The notes under the pieces are model-generated. The model was given only the letters and a program-made list of their open reading frames with translations, was not told the DNA's origin and searched no databases. Positions 17,789 through 26,879 of a stretch of 64,000 nt of DNA are shown piece after piece. Source of the DNA: Limnobacter thiooxidans (GTDB lineage: Bacteria > Pseudomonadota > Gammaproteobacteria > Burkholderiales > Burkholderiaceae_B); NCBI RefSeq assembly GCF_036323495.1, contig NZ_AP028947.1, positions 1,178,001 through 1,242,000 of the forward strand. The letters run 5' to 3'. The stretch's first letter is position 1; each line of letters opens with the position of its first letter. Position numbers and translations under genes: made by a program.

Positions 17789-18424
17789 ATGTCCCTGAAT
17801 TCGGAATGGGTATTGGCCAGTGGCAACAAGGGCAAGTTGCGTGAATTTCAGGACCTGTTCGCCCCTTGGGGGGTGAACTGGGTGGCCCAGGGCGAGCTGG
17901 GTGTACCTGACGCCGAGGAGCCCTTTCACACCTTTGTTGAAAATGCCTTGACCAAGGCCCGACACGCCAGCCGTTTGACTGGCAGGCCAGCCTTGGCCGA
18001 CGATTCGGGCCTTTGCGTGCCTGCCTTGCAGGGTGCCCCAGGTGTGTTGTCTGCCCGTTACGCCACCCTGTTTGGTCAGGAAAAGGGCGATGCGAACAAC
18101 AACGCCTGTTTGATTCAGCAGTTGAAGGGCATTGAAGACCGCCGTGCCTATTTTGTTTGCGCCATGGTTTGGGTGGCCCATGCCGACGACCCCACGCCCA
18201 CCATTGCCCAGAAAATGTGGTGGGGCGAAGTGATTGACACGCCCCAAGGTGAACATGGCTTTGGTTACGACCCCCATTTCTGGCTGCCTCAGTCCCAATG
18301 TACAGCAGCCCAAATGCCGAAGGAATTGAAAAACCAGTACAGTCACCGGGCGCAAGCCACGCAGGCCCTGCTGCTGGAATTGGAACAGCGTCTGGGTTTG
18401 AAAAGCCGGGCTGCGGGTCATTGA
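17789..18424 (+). CDS. rdgB: non-canonical purine NTP pyrophosphatase (RdgB/HAM1)
   Basis: Hydrolyses ITP, dITP and XTP to keep damaged purines out of nucleic acids. Signature motifs: LASGNKGKLREF at the N-terminus, FVENALTKARHASR, the catalytic LADDSGLCVPALQGAPGVLSARYA loop and GEHGFGYDPHFWLP. At 211 residues it has normal length. It begins 9 bp after rph. Confidence 0.95.
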   Translation: MSLNSEWVLASGNKGKLREFQDLFAPWGVNWVAQGELGVPDAEEPFHTFVENALTKARHASRLTGRPALADDSGLCVPALQGAPGVLSARYATLFGQEKGDANNNACLIQQLKGIEDRRAYFVCAMVWVAHADDPTPTIAQKMWWGEVIDTPQGEHGFGYDPHFWLPQSQCTAAQMPKELKNQYSHRAQATQALLLELEQRLGLKSRAAGH

Positions 18425-18442
18425 CTGAGTGAGCGCACGCCC

Positions 18443-19789
18443 GTGAGTCAACCTGTGGACCCAAGCAACAACGCCCCGGCCTTCATGGCCACATCCGCCA
18501 ACAACCTGGTGGGCCGTGTGTTCATGCCCAGTGAACTTCGTTTCGCCGCCATGCCGCCACTGGCTTTGTACATTCACCTGCCTTGGTGTGTGCGCAAGTG
18601 CCCGTATTGCGACTTCAACAGCCACCTGGCGCCAGAAAGCAAGCTCCGTGAAGTGGCAGTGCCAGTGCATTCCCTGAATGCGAAACCTGTGGAATCGACA
18701 GAGCCTGCGGAGCAGGGCTATGCAGCGTCTCTGCCTCTGGATTTACAGCGCCGTTACCTCAATGCATTGATTGCCGACCTGGACCAGCAGCTGCCCAAAA
18801 TTTGGGGGCGCAAGCTTTATTCCATTTTTATTGGCGGGGGGACTCCATCGCTGTTTGAGCCCTCGCTGATTGACGAGTTGATTGCGGCTGTACGCGCACG
18901 CCTTGGCATGCCACAAACCGGCGAAATCACGATGGAAGCCAACCCCGGCACTTTTGAGCAGGCCCGGTTCGAGGGCTACCGCAAGGCTGGTGTGAACCGG
19001 CTGTCAATCGGCGTGCAAAGTTTTTCTGATTCGCATTTGAAAGCACTGGGTCGTGTTCACAACGGTGGTCAGGCCATTGATGCAGTGCGCAGTGCCGTGG
19101 CCTTGTTTGATGAAGTCAATATCGATCTGATGTACGCCTTGCCCCATCAAAGCGTAGATCAGGCACTGGCCGACGTGAAACAGGCTTTGTCGCTGAACAC
19201 TACGCACCTTAGCCTGTACCAATTGACCATGGAGCCCAATACCCTGTTTGCTGCCAAACCGCCCCCTTTACCTGATGATGACACTTTGGTGGACATTGAA
19301 GAGGCAGTTCAGGGGGCTGCCAGGAATGCGGGTTTTGAGCACTACGAAATTTCTGCATTCGCCAAGCCTGGTCACCGTTCCCAGCACAACCTGAATTACT
19401 GGGGTTTTGGCGATTACCTGGGTATTGGCGCGGGCGCGCATGCAAAGATCAGCTACCCCAACCGCATTGAACGCGAAACCCGCCACCGCAACCCCATGGC
19501 TTACATGGATGAAATGGAAGGGGCAGCCCAACCGCTTGAAGTATCCACCGTGGCTGTTCGTGACCTGCCCTTCGAATTCATGCTCAATGCCATGCGTTTG
19601 CTGGACGGTGTTCCTGAAGCCTGGTTTGAAGAACGCTGTGGCCGCCCCTTGATTGACCTTCAAAAGGGCCTGAACCTCGCCTTGAAAAAAGGATTGCTGG
19701 ATTCAAGGCCTGGCACCTTGAAACCCACTGAAACGGGTTTGCGGTTCTTGAATGATTTGCAAATGATTTTCCTGCCCAAATCCGTTTGA
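18443..19789 (+). CDS. hemW: HemW-type radical SAM protein (heme chaperone)
   Basis: HemN-like radical SAM protein of the HemW subgroup, which hands heme to acceptor proteins rather than oxidising coproporphyrinogen. The 4Fe-4S motif CxxxCxxC is in PWCVRKCPYCDFN. SAM-binding GGGTPSLF, EANPGTF and the C-terminal HemN_C domain follow. Two oddities: about 40 extra N-terminal residues rich in Pro and Asn before the barrel, and an insertion of about 30 residues after the cluster loop (ESKLREVAVPVHSLNAKPVE). The start is GTG at 18443. Confidence 0.92.
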   Translation: MSQPVDPSNNAPAFMATSANNLVGRVFMPSELRFAAMPPLALYIHLPWCVRKCPYCDFNSHLAPESKLREVAVPVHSLNAKPVESTEPAEQGYAASLPLDLQRRYLNALIADLDQQLPKIWGRKLYSIFIGGGTPSLFEPSLIDELIAAVRARLGMPQTGEITMEANPGTFEQARFEGYRKAGVNRLSIGVQSFSDSHLKALGRVHNGGQAIDAVRSAVALFDEVNIDLMYALPHQSVDQALADVKQALSLNTTHLSLYQLTMEPNTLFAAKPPPLPDDDTLVDIEEAVQGAARNAGFEHYEISAFAKPGHRSQHNLNYWGFGDYLGIGAGAHAKISYPNRIERETRHRNPMAYMDEMEGAAQPLEVSTVAVRDLPFEFMLNAMRLLDGVPEAWFEERCGRPLIDLQKGLNLALKKGLLDSRPGTLKPTETGLRFLNDLQMIFLPKSV

Positions 19790-19848
19790 ATTGGAACCAC
19801 ATTTCTGCCATTGCAACTTAATCAGATTGTTGTAATGGGGGGAAACGG

Positions 19849-20715
19849 ATGAGAGCAGGCAAGAACAATCAGTCAATCGCAATTGTGTCGGTACCTTCCG
19901 AGGTCAGGAAAGATCGGGCTGGCAAGTTGAATGACCCCGCACCTTTCAAGGCTTCTGCAGAAAGTCTGGCCAAACGCCTGGCAGCCCGCGGAAACGTCAA
20001 AGTTCAAACATTCAGTACGCTGGGCAAGGCCAATCTTGAGGGTGTGCTCCATGAGGTGGCCCGGCAGACCAACAACGATTTTCAAAAGCTGTATCTGATG
20101 TTGCACGGCAATGACCAGGCGGTCGAATTGCACAACGGTCGAAGCGTGGGGCCAGAGGCTTTTGCGGACACACTGATTTCAGGATTGGGTTGGAAAAACA
20201 AATTAACCCACTACTTGAATACAACCAGACCTGGTGCAGGTGTGGCTCATAAGGTATCGCCCATGGTGTTGAATTTGCGCCTTCTGTCTTGTCTTACAGG
20301 CTGGCAGGCCCATGCGCAAGGTGGCCAAAGCCCTCAAAGTTTTGCACTGAACATGATCAATCACATGGCCCAGTGGTTAAAGGGTGAAGTGTCAGATTTT
20401 TCTTCCAGCGCAGGGCTGTCCAACTCCGAAAAAAAACAGTGGCAGTTCGACATTGAAGTCAGGATCAAGGCGCCAAGGGGTTGGAATGTGGTGTTGCAAG
20501 ACGGTCACAATATTTCTTATTGGGTGCCCAATTCACAGGCCGGCCGGGTTGATCGCCAGTTTGCCCGCAAGTTCGACACCATTCATTCCAAGAGCGATGC
20601 CCACCAGTTGCTGGGTGATGTGGTGCTGCCCGAAGAAGAAAAGTCCCAGGTGAATGTACTGTCTGTTTCAAAGTACGCCAATCAACGGGTGCAAGTGGAC
20701 ATTCAAACCCGTTGA
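19849..20715 (+). CDS. uncharacterised protein with a C80-like cysteine peptidase pattern
   Basis: No family assigned by direct recognition. A hydrophobic strand ending in His-Gly (LYLMLHGND, H86-G87) and a second ending in Ser-Cys (LRLLSCLTG, C148), each followed by a helix (PEAFADTLISGL; QSFALNMINHMAQWL), match the layout of clan-CD cysteine peptidases, closest to the self-cleaving C80 domain of MARTX and clostridial toxins. The N-terminal strand and helix (IAIVSVPSE...AESLAKRLAARGNVKVQTF) also fit that fold. No signal peptide or membrane segment. ATG 19849 follows a GGGGGGAAA site. Function as peptidase or effector is inference. Confidence 0.6.
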   Translation: MRAGKNNQSIAIVSVPSEVRKDRAGKLNDPAPFKASAESLAKRLAARGNVKVQTFSTLGKANLEGVLHEVARQTNNDFQKLYLMLHGNDQAVELHNGRSVGPEAFADTLISGLGWKNKLTHYLNTTRPGAGVAHKVSPMVLNLRLLSCLTGWQAHAQGGQSPQSFALNMINHMAQWLKGEVSDFSSSAGLSNSEKKQWQFDIEVRIKAPRGWNVVLQDGHNISYWVPNSQAGRVDRQFARKFDTIHSKSDAHQLLGDVVLPEEEKSQVNVLSVSKYANQRVQVDIQTR

Positions 20716-20725
20716 TTGCTTGAGT

Positions 20726-21250
20726 TCAATTCAAATGACGAGTTTCGGGCCTTTCAATGATGCTGGATGTACTTTTGAAATGCAGTCCCCAATCGGCCTG
20801 ACCGCAGGTTTTGATCAAAAGGTCTGCAAACCCATGCTGGAGTTGTTCAGCCATTCGCATCTCGAACCCTTTGCCAGTGCCTGCCACCAGCTTTAGCACC
20901 AGATCGGTGTTGTGCGCTTCGCCGCTGGGTCTCAATTCAATCTGGGTAATCAGCAGCGGGTCAGCACCCAGCGGTGTTGTGGTGTTCTTGTCTTGAAACG
21001 GGCTTTTGAAGTCGGCTGAATACAAAGACACTTCTCTGCTCATTTCCAATAGGGCTTTGCGTCCCTCGTCGTTCAGTGGGCGGTCACTGGCCAGCAATTT
21101 CTGCATCATTTCATCGAGGCTGGGAATCAGCATGCGGACCATTCTGCGCGTGAGCCACACACGAACTTCCTGATTCTCGGCTGAATTGATCCGCATTAAG
21201 ATTCGATCGTGTTCGGGTGCGTAAGCCACCTGAAGTTGTTTGATTTGCAT
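20726..21250 (-). CDS. uncharacterised protein
   Basis: Function not recognised. The protein starting at MQIKQLQVAYAPEHD (ATG 21250) has an N-terminal beta-rich part (DRILMRINSAENQEVRVWLTRRMVRML), a helical middle (SLDEMMQKLLAS...EGRKALLEMSREVSLYS) and a C-terminal beta part ending near GLHFKSTSSI. No membrane segment or signal peptide. ATG 21280 would add ten residues; the longest frame (21373) runs into the clpB promoter. It is convergent with the preceding gene (10-bp gap) and divergent from clpB. Confidence 0.65.
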   Translation of the reverse strand: MQIKQLQVAYAPEHDRILMRINSAENQEVRVWLTRRMVRMLIPSLDEMMQKLLASDRPLNDEGRKALLEMSREVSLYSADFKSPFQDKNTTTPLGADPLLITQIELRPSGEAHNTDLVLKLVAGTGKGFEMRMAEQLQHGFADLLIKTCGQADWGLHFKSTSSIIERPETRHLN

Positions 21251-21296
21251 GTTCAATTGCCAGGAAAGGGTACTTACCATTTGTGTTTGGGGCCAC

Positions 21297-21324
21297 CTTG
21301 AAAACTGGGTGTTCGTCCACACAT
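21297..21324 (+). promoter_or_regulatory. sigma-32-like heat-shock promoter of clpB
   Basis: A perfect CTTGAA -35 element (21297-21302), a 14-nt spacer and CCACACAT (21317-21324) resembling the CCCCATnT -10 element, about 50 bp before the clpB ATG. The match and the identity of the downstream gene support it; the -10 is imperfect. Confidence 0.55.
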
Positions 21325-21373
21325 ACATTGCAAGAGTATTGTGACTCAAAACTGTCAGGAAGGGTTTGCACAC

Positions 21374-23962
21374 ATGCGTTTAGATCGCCTCACCACCAAG
21401 TTTCAGGAAGCCTTGTCCGACGCGCAAAGTTTGGCCGTCGGCAAAGACAACCCCACCGTGGAGCCAGCGCACGTTCTCTTGGCCATGCTCAAGCAAGGCG
21501 AGGGGTCGGTGCGCGGTGTTATCAGCAAGGCGGGCGGCAATCCGCAGGTATTGATCAAGGGCGTGGAAGGCGAGGTCAACAACCTGCCGCAGGTGGCCAA
21601 CAATGCAGGCCAAATCCAGATTGGCAGCAAATTGCAGGCGGCACTGAATCTGACCGACAAGGAAGCGCAGAAGCGCGGTGATAAATTCATCGCCAGTGAA
21701 CTTTTTTTGCTGGCCTGCCTTCAGGAAAGCACTGGCTTGGCCAAGGTCATGAAAGAAGCCGGGCTGAATGCCCAATCCTTGAATAGCGCGATTGAACAGG
21801 TACGTGGTGGCGCAGCTGTAGACAGCGCCGAGGGCGAAAGCCAGCGTGAGTCCCTGAAAAAATACACCATTGACCTGACAGAACGGGCGCGCCTGGGCAA
21901 GTTGGACCCCGTGATTGGTCGAGACGATGAAATTCGCCGTGCCATTCAGATTTTGCAGCGCCGAACCAAGAACAACCCGGTGTTGATCGGCGAGCCCGGT
22001 GTGGGCAAAACGGCAATTGTGGAAGGCCTGGCCCAACGCATTGTGAATGGCGAGGTGCCCGAGAGTTTGAAAAACAAGCGTGTGCTGGTATTGGACATGG
22101 CCTTGTTGCTGGCCGGTGCGAAATACCGTGGCGAGTTTGAAGAGCGTCTGAAAGCCGTCTTGAAAGATGTGGCAGCTGATGAAGGCCAGACCATTGTGTT
22201 CATCGACGAAATTCACACCATGGTGGGTGCAGGAAAGGCCGAAGGTGCCATTGATGCAGGCAACATGTTGAAGCCTGCGCTGGCCCGCGGCGAGCTTCAC
22301 TGCATTGGTGCCACCACGCTGGACGAATACCGCAAATACATTGAAAAAGACGCTGCGCTTGAACGCCGTTTCCAGAAAGTGCTGGTGGGCGAACCTTCCG
22401 TGGAAAGCACCATTGCCATTTTGCGTGGCTTGCAGGAGCGCTATGAACTGCACCACGGCGTGGAGATTACCGACCCTGCCATTGTGGCCGCTGCCGAGCT
22501 TTCACACCGTTATATCACCGACCGTTTTTTGCCAGACAAAGCGATTGACCTGATCGACGAAGCGGCTGCACGGGTCAAAATGGAAATCGACTCAAAGCCC
22601 GAGGAAATGGACAGGCTGGATCGACGCATCATTCAACTCAAGATTGAACGTGAAGCGGTAAAACGCGAAAAAGACGACGCCTCGAAAAAGCGCCTGGCCC
22701 TGATTGAAGAAGAAATCACACGCCTTGAACGCGAGTACGCAGACCTGGACGAAATCTGGAAATCCGAGAAAGCAGCAGTGCAGGGCAGTGCCGCCATCAA
22801 GGAAGAAATTGATCACATTCGCGCTGAAATTGAGCAATGGAAGCGTAAAGGCGATTGGCAAAAAGTGTCAGAGCTGCAATACGGCCAGTTGCCAGCGCTT
22901 GAGAAAAAGCTCAACGATGTGAAGGAAAACGAGGGTGGTGTCCAGAAACCCAACCGTTTGCTGCGCACCCAGGTGGGCACTGAAGAAATTGCAGAAGTGG
23001 TCAGCCGTGCCACGGGTATTCCTGTTAGCAAGATGTTACAGGGTGAGCGTGACAAGTTGCTGCAAATGGAAGCGGCACTCCACATGCGTGTGGTTGGGCA
23101 GGACGAAGCAGTGACGCTGGTTTCAGACGCCATTCGCCGTTCACGCGCAGGGCTTTCCGACCCTAACAAGCCTTTGGGTTCTTTCCTTTTCCTGGGCCCA
23201 ACGGGTGTGGGTAAAACCGAGCTGTGCAAGGCACTGGCCGGATTCCTGTTTGATTCCGAAGACCATCTGATTCGCATCGATATGAGCGAATTCATGGAAA
23301 AGCACACGGTCAGCCGCCTGGTGGGTGCGCCCCCCGGTTATGTGGGTTACGACGAAGGCGGTTACTTGACCGAGGCTGTTCGCAGAAAACCTTACAGCGT
23401 GATTTTGCTGGACGAAGTGGAGAAAGCCCATCCAGATGTATTCAACGTATTGCTCCAGGTGCTGGACGATGGTCGTTTGACCGATGGGCAGGGCCGAACC
23501 GTGGACTTTAAAAACACAGTGATCGTGATGACATCCAATTTGGGTTCTCATGAAATTCAGCGTTTGTCAGGTCAAAGCGGTGAAGTCATCAAGGCGGCGG
23601 TCATGGAAGAAGTCAAAGTTCATTTCCGGCCTGAGTTCATTAACCGGGTGGATGAGCTTGTCGTTTTTCACGCGCTGGACAATGCGCACATTGCCAACAT
23701 TGCCCGAATCCAGTTGCAGCGTTTACAACAGCGTTTGATCAGCCGCGACATGCGGCTGGAAGTCAGCGATGCGGCCTTGGCCGAAATCGTCAAGTCCGGA
23801 TTTGATCCCTTGTATGGTGCGCGGCCGTTGAAGCGAGCCATTCAGCAAATCATTGAAAACCCGGTATCGAAAATGATACTGGAAGGCAAGTTTGGGCCGA
23901 ATGATGTGGTTCCGGTGGACTTCAAGGATGGGGCATTCACATTTGAACGCGTAGTGCATTAA
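21374..23962 (+). CDS. clpB: ATP-dependent disaggregase ClpB
   Basis: AAA+ hexamer that rescues aggregated proteins with DnaK. N-terminal domain ([18 protein letters not shown]); first AAA module with Walker [16 protein letters not shown] and Walker [15 protein letters not shown]; the long coiled-coil middle domain (about residues 400-530, rich in Glu/Lys, including [23 protein letters not shown]), which sets ClpB apart from ClpA; second AAA module with [14 protein letters not shown] and [14 protein letters not shown] 21374 follows GGAAGGG. At 862 residues it is full length. Family-2 palindrome sequence follows its stop. Confidence 0.97.
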   Translation: MRLDRLTTKFQEALSDAQSLAVGKDNPTVEPAHVLLAMLKQGEGSVRGVISKAGGNPQVLIKGVEGEVNNLPQVANNAGQIQIGSKLQAALNLTDKEAQKRGDKFIASELFLLACLQESTGLAKVMKEAGLNAQSLNSAIEQVRGGAAVDSAEGESQRESLKKYTIDLTERARLGKLDPVIGRDDEIRRAIQILQRRTKNNPVLIGEPGVGKTAIVEGLAQRIVNGEVPESLKNKRVLVLDMALLLAGAKYRGEFEERLKAVLKDVAADEGQTIVFIDEIHTMVGAGKAEGAIDAGNMLKPALARGELHCIGATTLDEYRKYIEKDAALERRFQKVLVGEPSVESTIAILRGLQERYELHHGVEITDPAIVAAAELSHRYITDRFLPDKAIDLIDEAAARVKMEIDSKPEEMDRLDRRIIQLKIEREAVKREKDDASKKRLALIEEEITRLEREYADLDEIWKSEKAAVQGSAAIKEEIDHIRAEIEQWKRKGDWQKVSELQYGQLPALEKKLNDVKENEGGVQKPNRLLRTQVGTEEIAEVVSRATGIPVSKMLQGERDKLLQMEAALHMRVVGQDEAVTLVSDAIRRSRAGLSDPNKPLGSFLFLGPTGVGKTELCKALAGFLFDSEDHLIRIDMSEFMEKHTVSRLVGAPPGYVGYDEGGYLTEAVRRKPYSVILLDEVEKAHPDVFNVLLQVLDDGRLTDGQGRTVDFKNTVIVMTSNLGSHEIQRLSGQSGEVIKAAVMEEVKVHFRPEFINRVDELVVFHALDNAHIANIARIQLQRLQQRLISRDMRLEVSDAALAEIVKSGFDPLYGARPLKRAIQQIIENPVSKMILEGKFGPNDVVPVDFKDGAFTFERVVH

Positions 23963-23994
23963 GCGAAGTCACAATTGCTTCACTTCGGACTTTA

Positions 23995-24072
23995 AAGCCT
24001 CGCCATGTCACTTTGGCTTGCACATCGAAGCCTCGCCACGTCACTTATCCCGACGGCGTCGCTTCGTACTTC
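23995..24072. repeat. extra partial copies of the family-2 left arm
   Basis: The left arm word of the palindrome at 24073, GAAGCCTCGtCAtGTCACTTgtCCCGACa, is preceded by two degenerate partial copies: AAAGCCTCGCCATGTCACTTT (from 23995) and GAAGCCTCGCCACGTCACTTATCCCGACG (from 24027). This suggests repeated duplication of one arm. No gene is seen in 23963-24795. Confidence 0.65.
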
Positions 24073-24270
24073 GAAGCCTCGTCATGTCACTTGTCCCGAC
24101 AGCCCCGCCCAACGTGAAGGTTCAGGCGGTGGCCGTTCTTCTCCCACCTTGCAATGGATACCGCAAACGCTAACGCGTCTTGCGGAGCCGCTTCGCGTCT
24201 AATCCATTGCCAGGTGGAGAACGGCGGGCGGGCCTTGAATGTCGGGACCAAGTGACATTGGCAAGGCTTC
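24073..24270. repeat. family-2 giant palindrome, copy alpha
   Basis: A 198-bp hairpin. Foot GAAGCC (24073-24078) / GGCTTC (24265-24270). Outer stem TGTCACTTGtCCCGACA (24085-24101) / TGTCGGGACCAAGTGACA (24240-24257). Inner stem GCCGTTCT...CCACCTTGCAATGGAT (24132-24159) / ATCCATTGCcAGGTGG...AGAACGGC (24202-24225). The tip is CGCAAACGC / GCGTCTTGCG. It lies between the 3' ends of clpB (+) and the PF10118 gene (-). A second copy is at 63569-63767. Confidence 0.85.
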
Positions 24271-24366
24271 TCGCGCGAAGACAACAGTGACGTGCCACTG
24301 ACGGTGCTGTTGGCTGCCGACTGCTGCTGAGAGCTTGCATGCGAGACTGGATTTGATCAAGCTGCT

Positions 24367-24501
24367 GCGGACTTGGCGGACTTGGCGGACTTGGCGGACT
24401 TGGCGGACTTGGCGGACTTGGCGGACTTGGCGGACTTGGCGGACTTGGCGGACTTGGCGGACTTGGCGGACTTGGCGGACTTGGCGGACTTGGCGGACTT
24501 A
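24367..24501. repeat. 9-bp minisatellite, 15 units of GCGGACTTG
   Basis: Fourteen perfect tandem copies of GCGGACTTG and a fifteenth with a final A. Because the unit is a multiple of three, all frames stay open: plus strand ADL repeats, minus strand KSA repeats that end AAA-stop at the left side. Neither frame has a convincing start and ribosome site, so I treat it as a non-coding variable-number tandem repeat in the clpB/PF10118 convergent gap. Confidence 0.9.
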
Positions 24502-24666
24502 GCGCGTCGCCAGCGGTGTTGGCTCACTGTGCGGTGTTGCGATCATTCTGCCGATTCAGGTGGGCTTCCCGCTTGATGCGCAGTCGAGGGGCGATTCCGC
24601 AGGAAGCGATGCGAATACGCCCTTGGCGTTTCGCATGCCCCGAGCCAGCAATCAATAAGGGATTAG

Positions 24667-24782
24667 AGCCCGCCAAGGCGGGATGATGCGACACGCGCAG
24701 TGAGCAATAACAAGCTGCAGAGTAGCCCGCCAAGGCGGAATGACGCGACACGCACAATAAGCATCAACAAGCCGCGGTGAGC
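24667..24782. repeat. two tandem 57-bp units with small hairpin cores
   Basis: The word AGCCCGCCAAGGCGG occurs at 24667-24681 and 24724-24738 (period 57), and the following GATGCGACACGC and AAnAAGC words are also repeated with few changes. Each core can fold as CCGCC/GGCGG, resembling REP elements. A further hairpin, GATGCGAA...TTTCGCAT around ACGCC/GGCGT, lies just left at about 24608-24636. Confidence 0.65.
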
Positions 24783-24795
24783 ATCAGCAAATCGC

Positions 24796-25674
24796 TCAAT
24801 GCGCCGCAGCGTACATTGCCTCGCCAGCCTCAACCGGGTTCCCAGTCTTGTTGAACACTTCCAGCCAAACGCCGTAGTTGTGCACCGTTGGGTCTTGCCA
24901 GGGATGAAAACCCGGTTTGAAATAATTCAAAAGCTTGGGCAGCAAGCTGCTGTACAAGCCTTTTGGTCCAAGCAGCCAAACTAGGCCCTTGCTGTACATC
25001 TTGAAACGGGTCCAGCCTTTGAATCCATCAGTTCCCAGAATGATCCAGGTGAATACCAACGTGTGCAAAGTGAAATTGAACATGGCGTGTGCCATGGCCA
25101 GGCAGCGCTTGAAATAACCGACCTTGGCCACTTTTTGCAACACGTCAAACGCCACAGCTTTGTGTTCCATTTCTTCAATCGCATGCCAGGCCAGCATGGC
25201 GCGCACGCGGTGGTCGGCACCTGCCATTACCTCTTTTCGTGCAAAAAACATTTCTGCCATCATGGCGGTGAAATGTTCCAGCGCAGCAGTCACGGCCAGG
25301 TTGTATTCAGGCGACAGCACCTTCAGTCTGCGGTTCATGATCTTGGTGATCACATGCAACATCTTGTCCACTGGCACGCCTTGCTTCTTCAACCGCTGGT
25401 TGTAGTCGGTGTGCACCTTGCCGTGTTGGCCTTCCTGAAAAGAAAAATCTTTCACCGCTTTCAGCAATTCGGGGTCCGTGATCTTTTCTTTGAAGTTGCG
25501 CACGCTGGAGATGAAGTAGCGTTCGCCATCCGGAAAACTCATCTGCACCCCATCGATCACCCGGGTCTTGAAGGCATCGCCGTCCATCCAGTATTTGGGA
25601 ATGTCCGCATCCATGATGCCAAAGTCCAGGTCTTTGCGAACCACGATGTCTTCTTTGAACGATGTTGTTGTCAT
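24796..25674 (-). CDS. predicted metal-dependent hydrolase, PF10118-like
   Basis: Matches in my reading the PF10118/COG3687 family of uncharacterised proteins annotated as metal-dependent hydrolases. Candidate metal ligands lie in helical segments: FSFQEGQHGKVH, TAALEHFTAMMAEMFF and WHAIEEMEHKAVAFDV, an arrangement reminiscent of ferritin-like di-iron proteins. One hydrophobic stretch (AMFNFTLHTLVFTWIIL, near residue 205-225) could touch the membrane. ATG 25674 has AGGAG 6 bases upstream. It is divergent from an AraC-type gene starting 125 bp away, which is therefore its likely regulator. Confidence 0.75.
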   Translation of the reverse strand: MTTTSFKEDIVVRKDLDFGIMDADIPKYWMDGDAFKTRVIDGVQMSFPDGERYFISSVRNFKEKITDPELLKAVKDFSFQEGQHGKVHTDYNQRLKKQGVPVDKMLHVITKIMNRRLKVLSPEYNLAVTAALEHFTAMMAEMFFARKEVMAGADHRVRAMLAWHAIEEMEHKAVAFDVLQKVAKVGYFKRCLAMAHAMFNFTLHTLVFTWIILGTDGFKGWTRFKMYSKGLVWLLGPKGLYSSLLPKLLNYFKPGFHPWQDPTVHNYGVWLEVFNKTGNPVEAGEAMYAAAH

Positions 25675-25799
25675 TGCCGTCTCCTGCTGCATTGTGTGAT
25701 TAAAGATTACAGAAACAGCCCGGCACACGATATGATTTGAAATGACAAAAAAGGAAGAATTCGCGACATATTGTGCGAAAAGGGTGTCTGGAGACGACA

Positions 25800-26807
25800 G
25801 TGGAAACCATCAACTTTCAAATGCTTGCCAGCTTGGCCAATGCAGCGAGGCGGTGCGACATTGACCTCAATGGCGTCATGCAGGAACTCAAGCTTGAAAT
25901 TGACATGAGTGGCGACCCCCGAAGGCGAATGTCACTGTCCTGCTTTAATTCCCTGTTCAATGCAGTGAATGTTCGAAAGCCAAGCCACCACTTTCCCTTG
26001 GTGTTTGGCGATTCGTTCAACTTCGATGGGCTTCCCGAGTTGGCTACTTTTGTCACCAGCGCCTCTACCCCGCAAGAGGCCATGCGTGTACTGGATTGGT
26101 CGCCCAAACTGCTGCATCCCAACCTGTATTTCAAAACCCTGAATCTTGGTCAGGAATTGGCTCTGGAGGTTTCAGTTTCCGACCCTGCCGGTGTTCACAC
26201 TGACTTGCCAGGTTTTGTGGAGGCCTCCCTGTCTGCCGTCCTGAAGTTCATCCGCTTGCTAAGCCCACATGAACAGCTGATCAAGCGCGTGGAGTTCAAA
26301 CACACTGCATCGGCTAGTCTTGAGGAATATCAAGCCCTTTTGAAAACCAAGGTGCTCTTTGAGCAAGGTCACAACCGGCTGGTCGTTGATTCCTCGGCAT
26401 TAGACCGCCCCTTGCCGGGCGGCATACCCTCTGCCCATCACAAGGCGCAAGCGGTCATTCTGGATCGTCTGCTTCCGGATGTGGAGGAGCAGACCCTTGA
26501 TTGCCAAATTCGCCGCTTGTTGAAGTCTCGCCTCAGCTTATTGGGTTCTCCGCTGGAACATATCGCCGAAGCCCTGGATATTCACCCACGAACCCTGCAG
26601 CGCCGGTTAAAGACTGAAGGCAAATCGTATGCTGACCTCTTGAGTTCAGTGCGCCATGAGCTCGCCTGTGAAATGCTAAAGGGCTCGGTAATGGACATTG
26701 AAACCATTGCCGCCAATCTAGGCTATTCCGACCGTCGAAGCTTCACCAGTGCCTTTGTCAAGTGGCAAGGGTTATCGCCCCGGGAGTTCAGAAATCAGCA
26801 AACTTGA
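25800..26807 (+). CDS. AraC-family transcriptional regulator (OruR/ArgR-like)
   Basis: An N-terminal ligand domain of the type often labelled 'arabinose-binding domain of AraC' (residues about 15-200) is followed by a C-terminal AraC DNA-binding domain with two helix-turn-helices (HIAEALDIHPRTLQRRLKTEGKSYADLL and ETIAANLGYSDRRSFTSAFVKWQGLSPREFR). I choose GTG 25800, which has TGGAGA at good spacing, over GTG 25773. The shared upstream region holds an imperfect inverted repeat, CACACGATATG (25724-25734) against CATATTGTGCG (25767-25777), a possible operator. Confidence 0.85.
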   Translation: METINFQMLASLANAARRCDIDLNGVMQELKLEIDMSGDPRRRMSLSCFNSLFNAVNVRKPSHHFPLVFGDSFNFDGLPELATFVTSASTPQEAMRVLDWSPKLLHPNLYFKTLNLGQELALEVSVSDPAGVHTDLPGFVEASLSAVLKFIRLLSPHEQLIKRVEFKHTASASLEEYQALLKTKVLFEQGHNRLVVDSSALDRPLPGGIPSAHHKAQAVILDRLLPDVEEQTLDCQIRRLLKSRLSLLGSPLEHIAEALDIHPRTLQRRLKTEGKSYADLLSSVRHELACEMLKGSVMDIETIAANLGYSDRRSFTSAFVKWQGLSPREFRNQQT

Positions 26808-26879
26808 GGCGGTCGCCGGTTCAATCACACCCGAATTTCGTGGTTAAATTTTGAAATTCATTGTGATACGGAGTTTTGC

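Noticed and set aside
24367..24540. Small minus-strand gene encoding a (KSA)n protein
   Set aside because: The only possible start is a GTG near 24524 without a ribosome site, and an in-frame stop lies just upstream. The frame exists because the 9-bp unit is a multiple of three. Kept as a repeat only.
24373..24576. Plus-strand ADL-repeat protein
   Set aside because: It needs a TTG start inside the repeat, has no ribosome site, and its non-repeat part is not protein-like.
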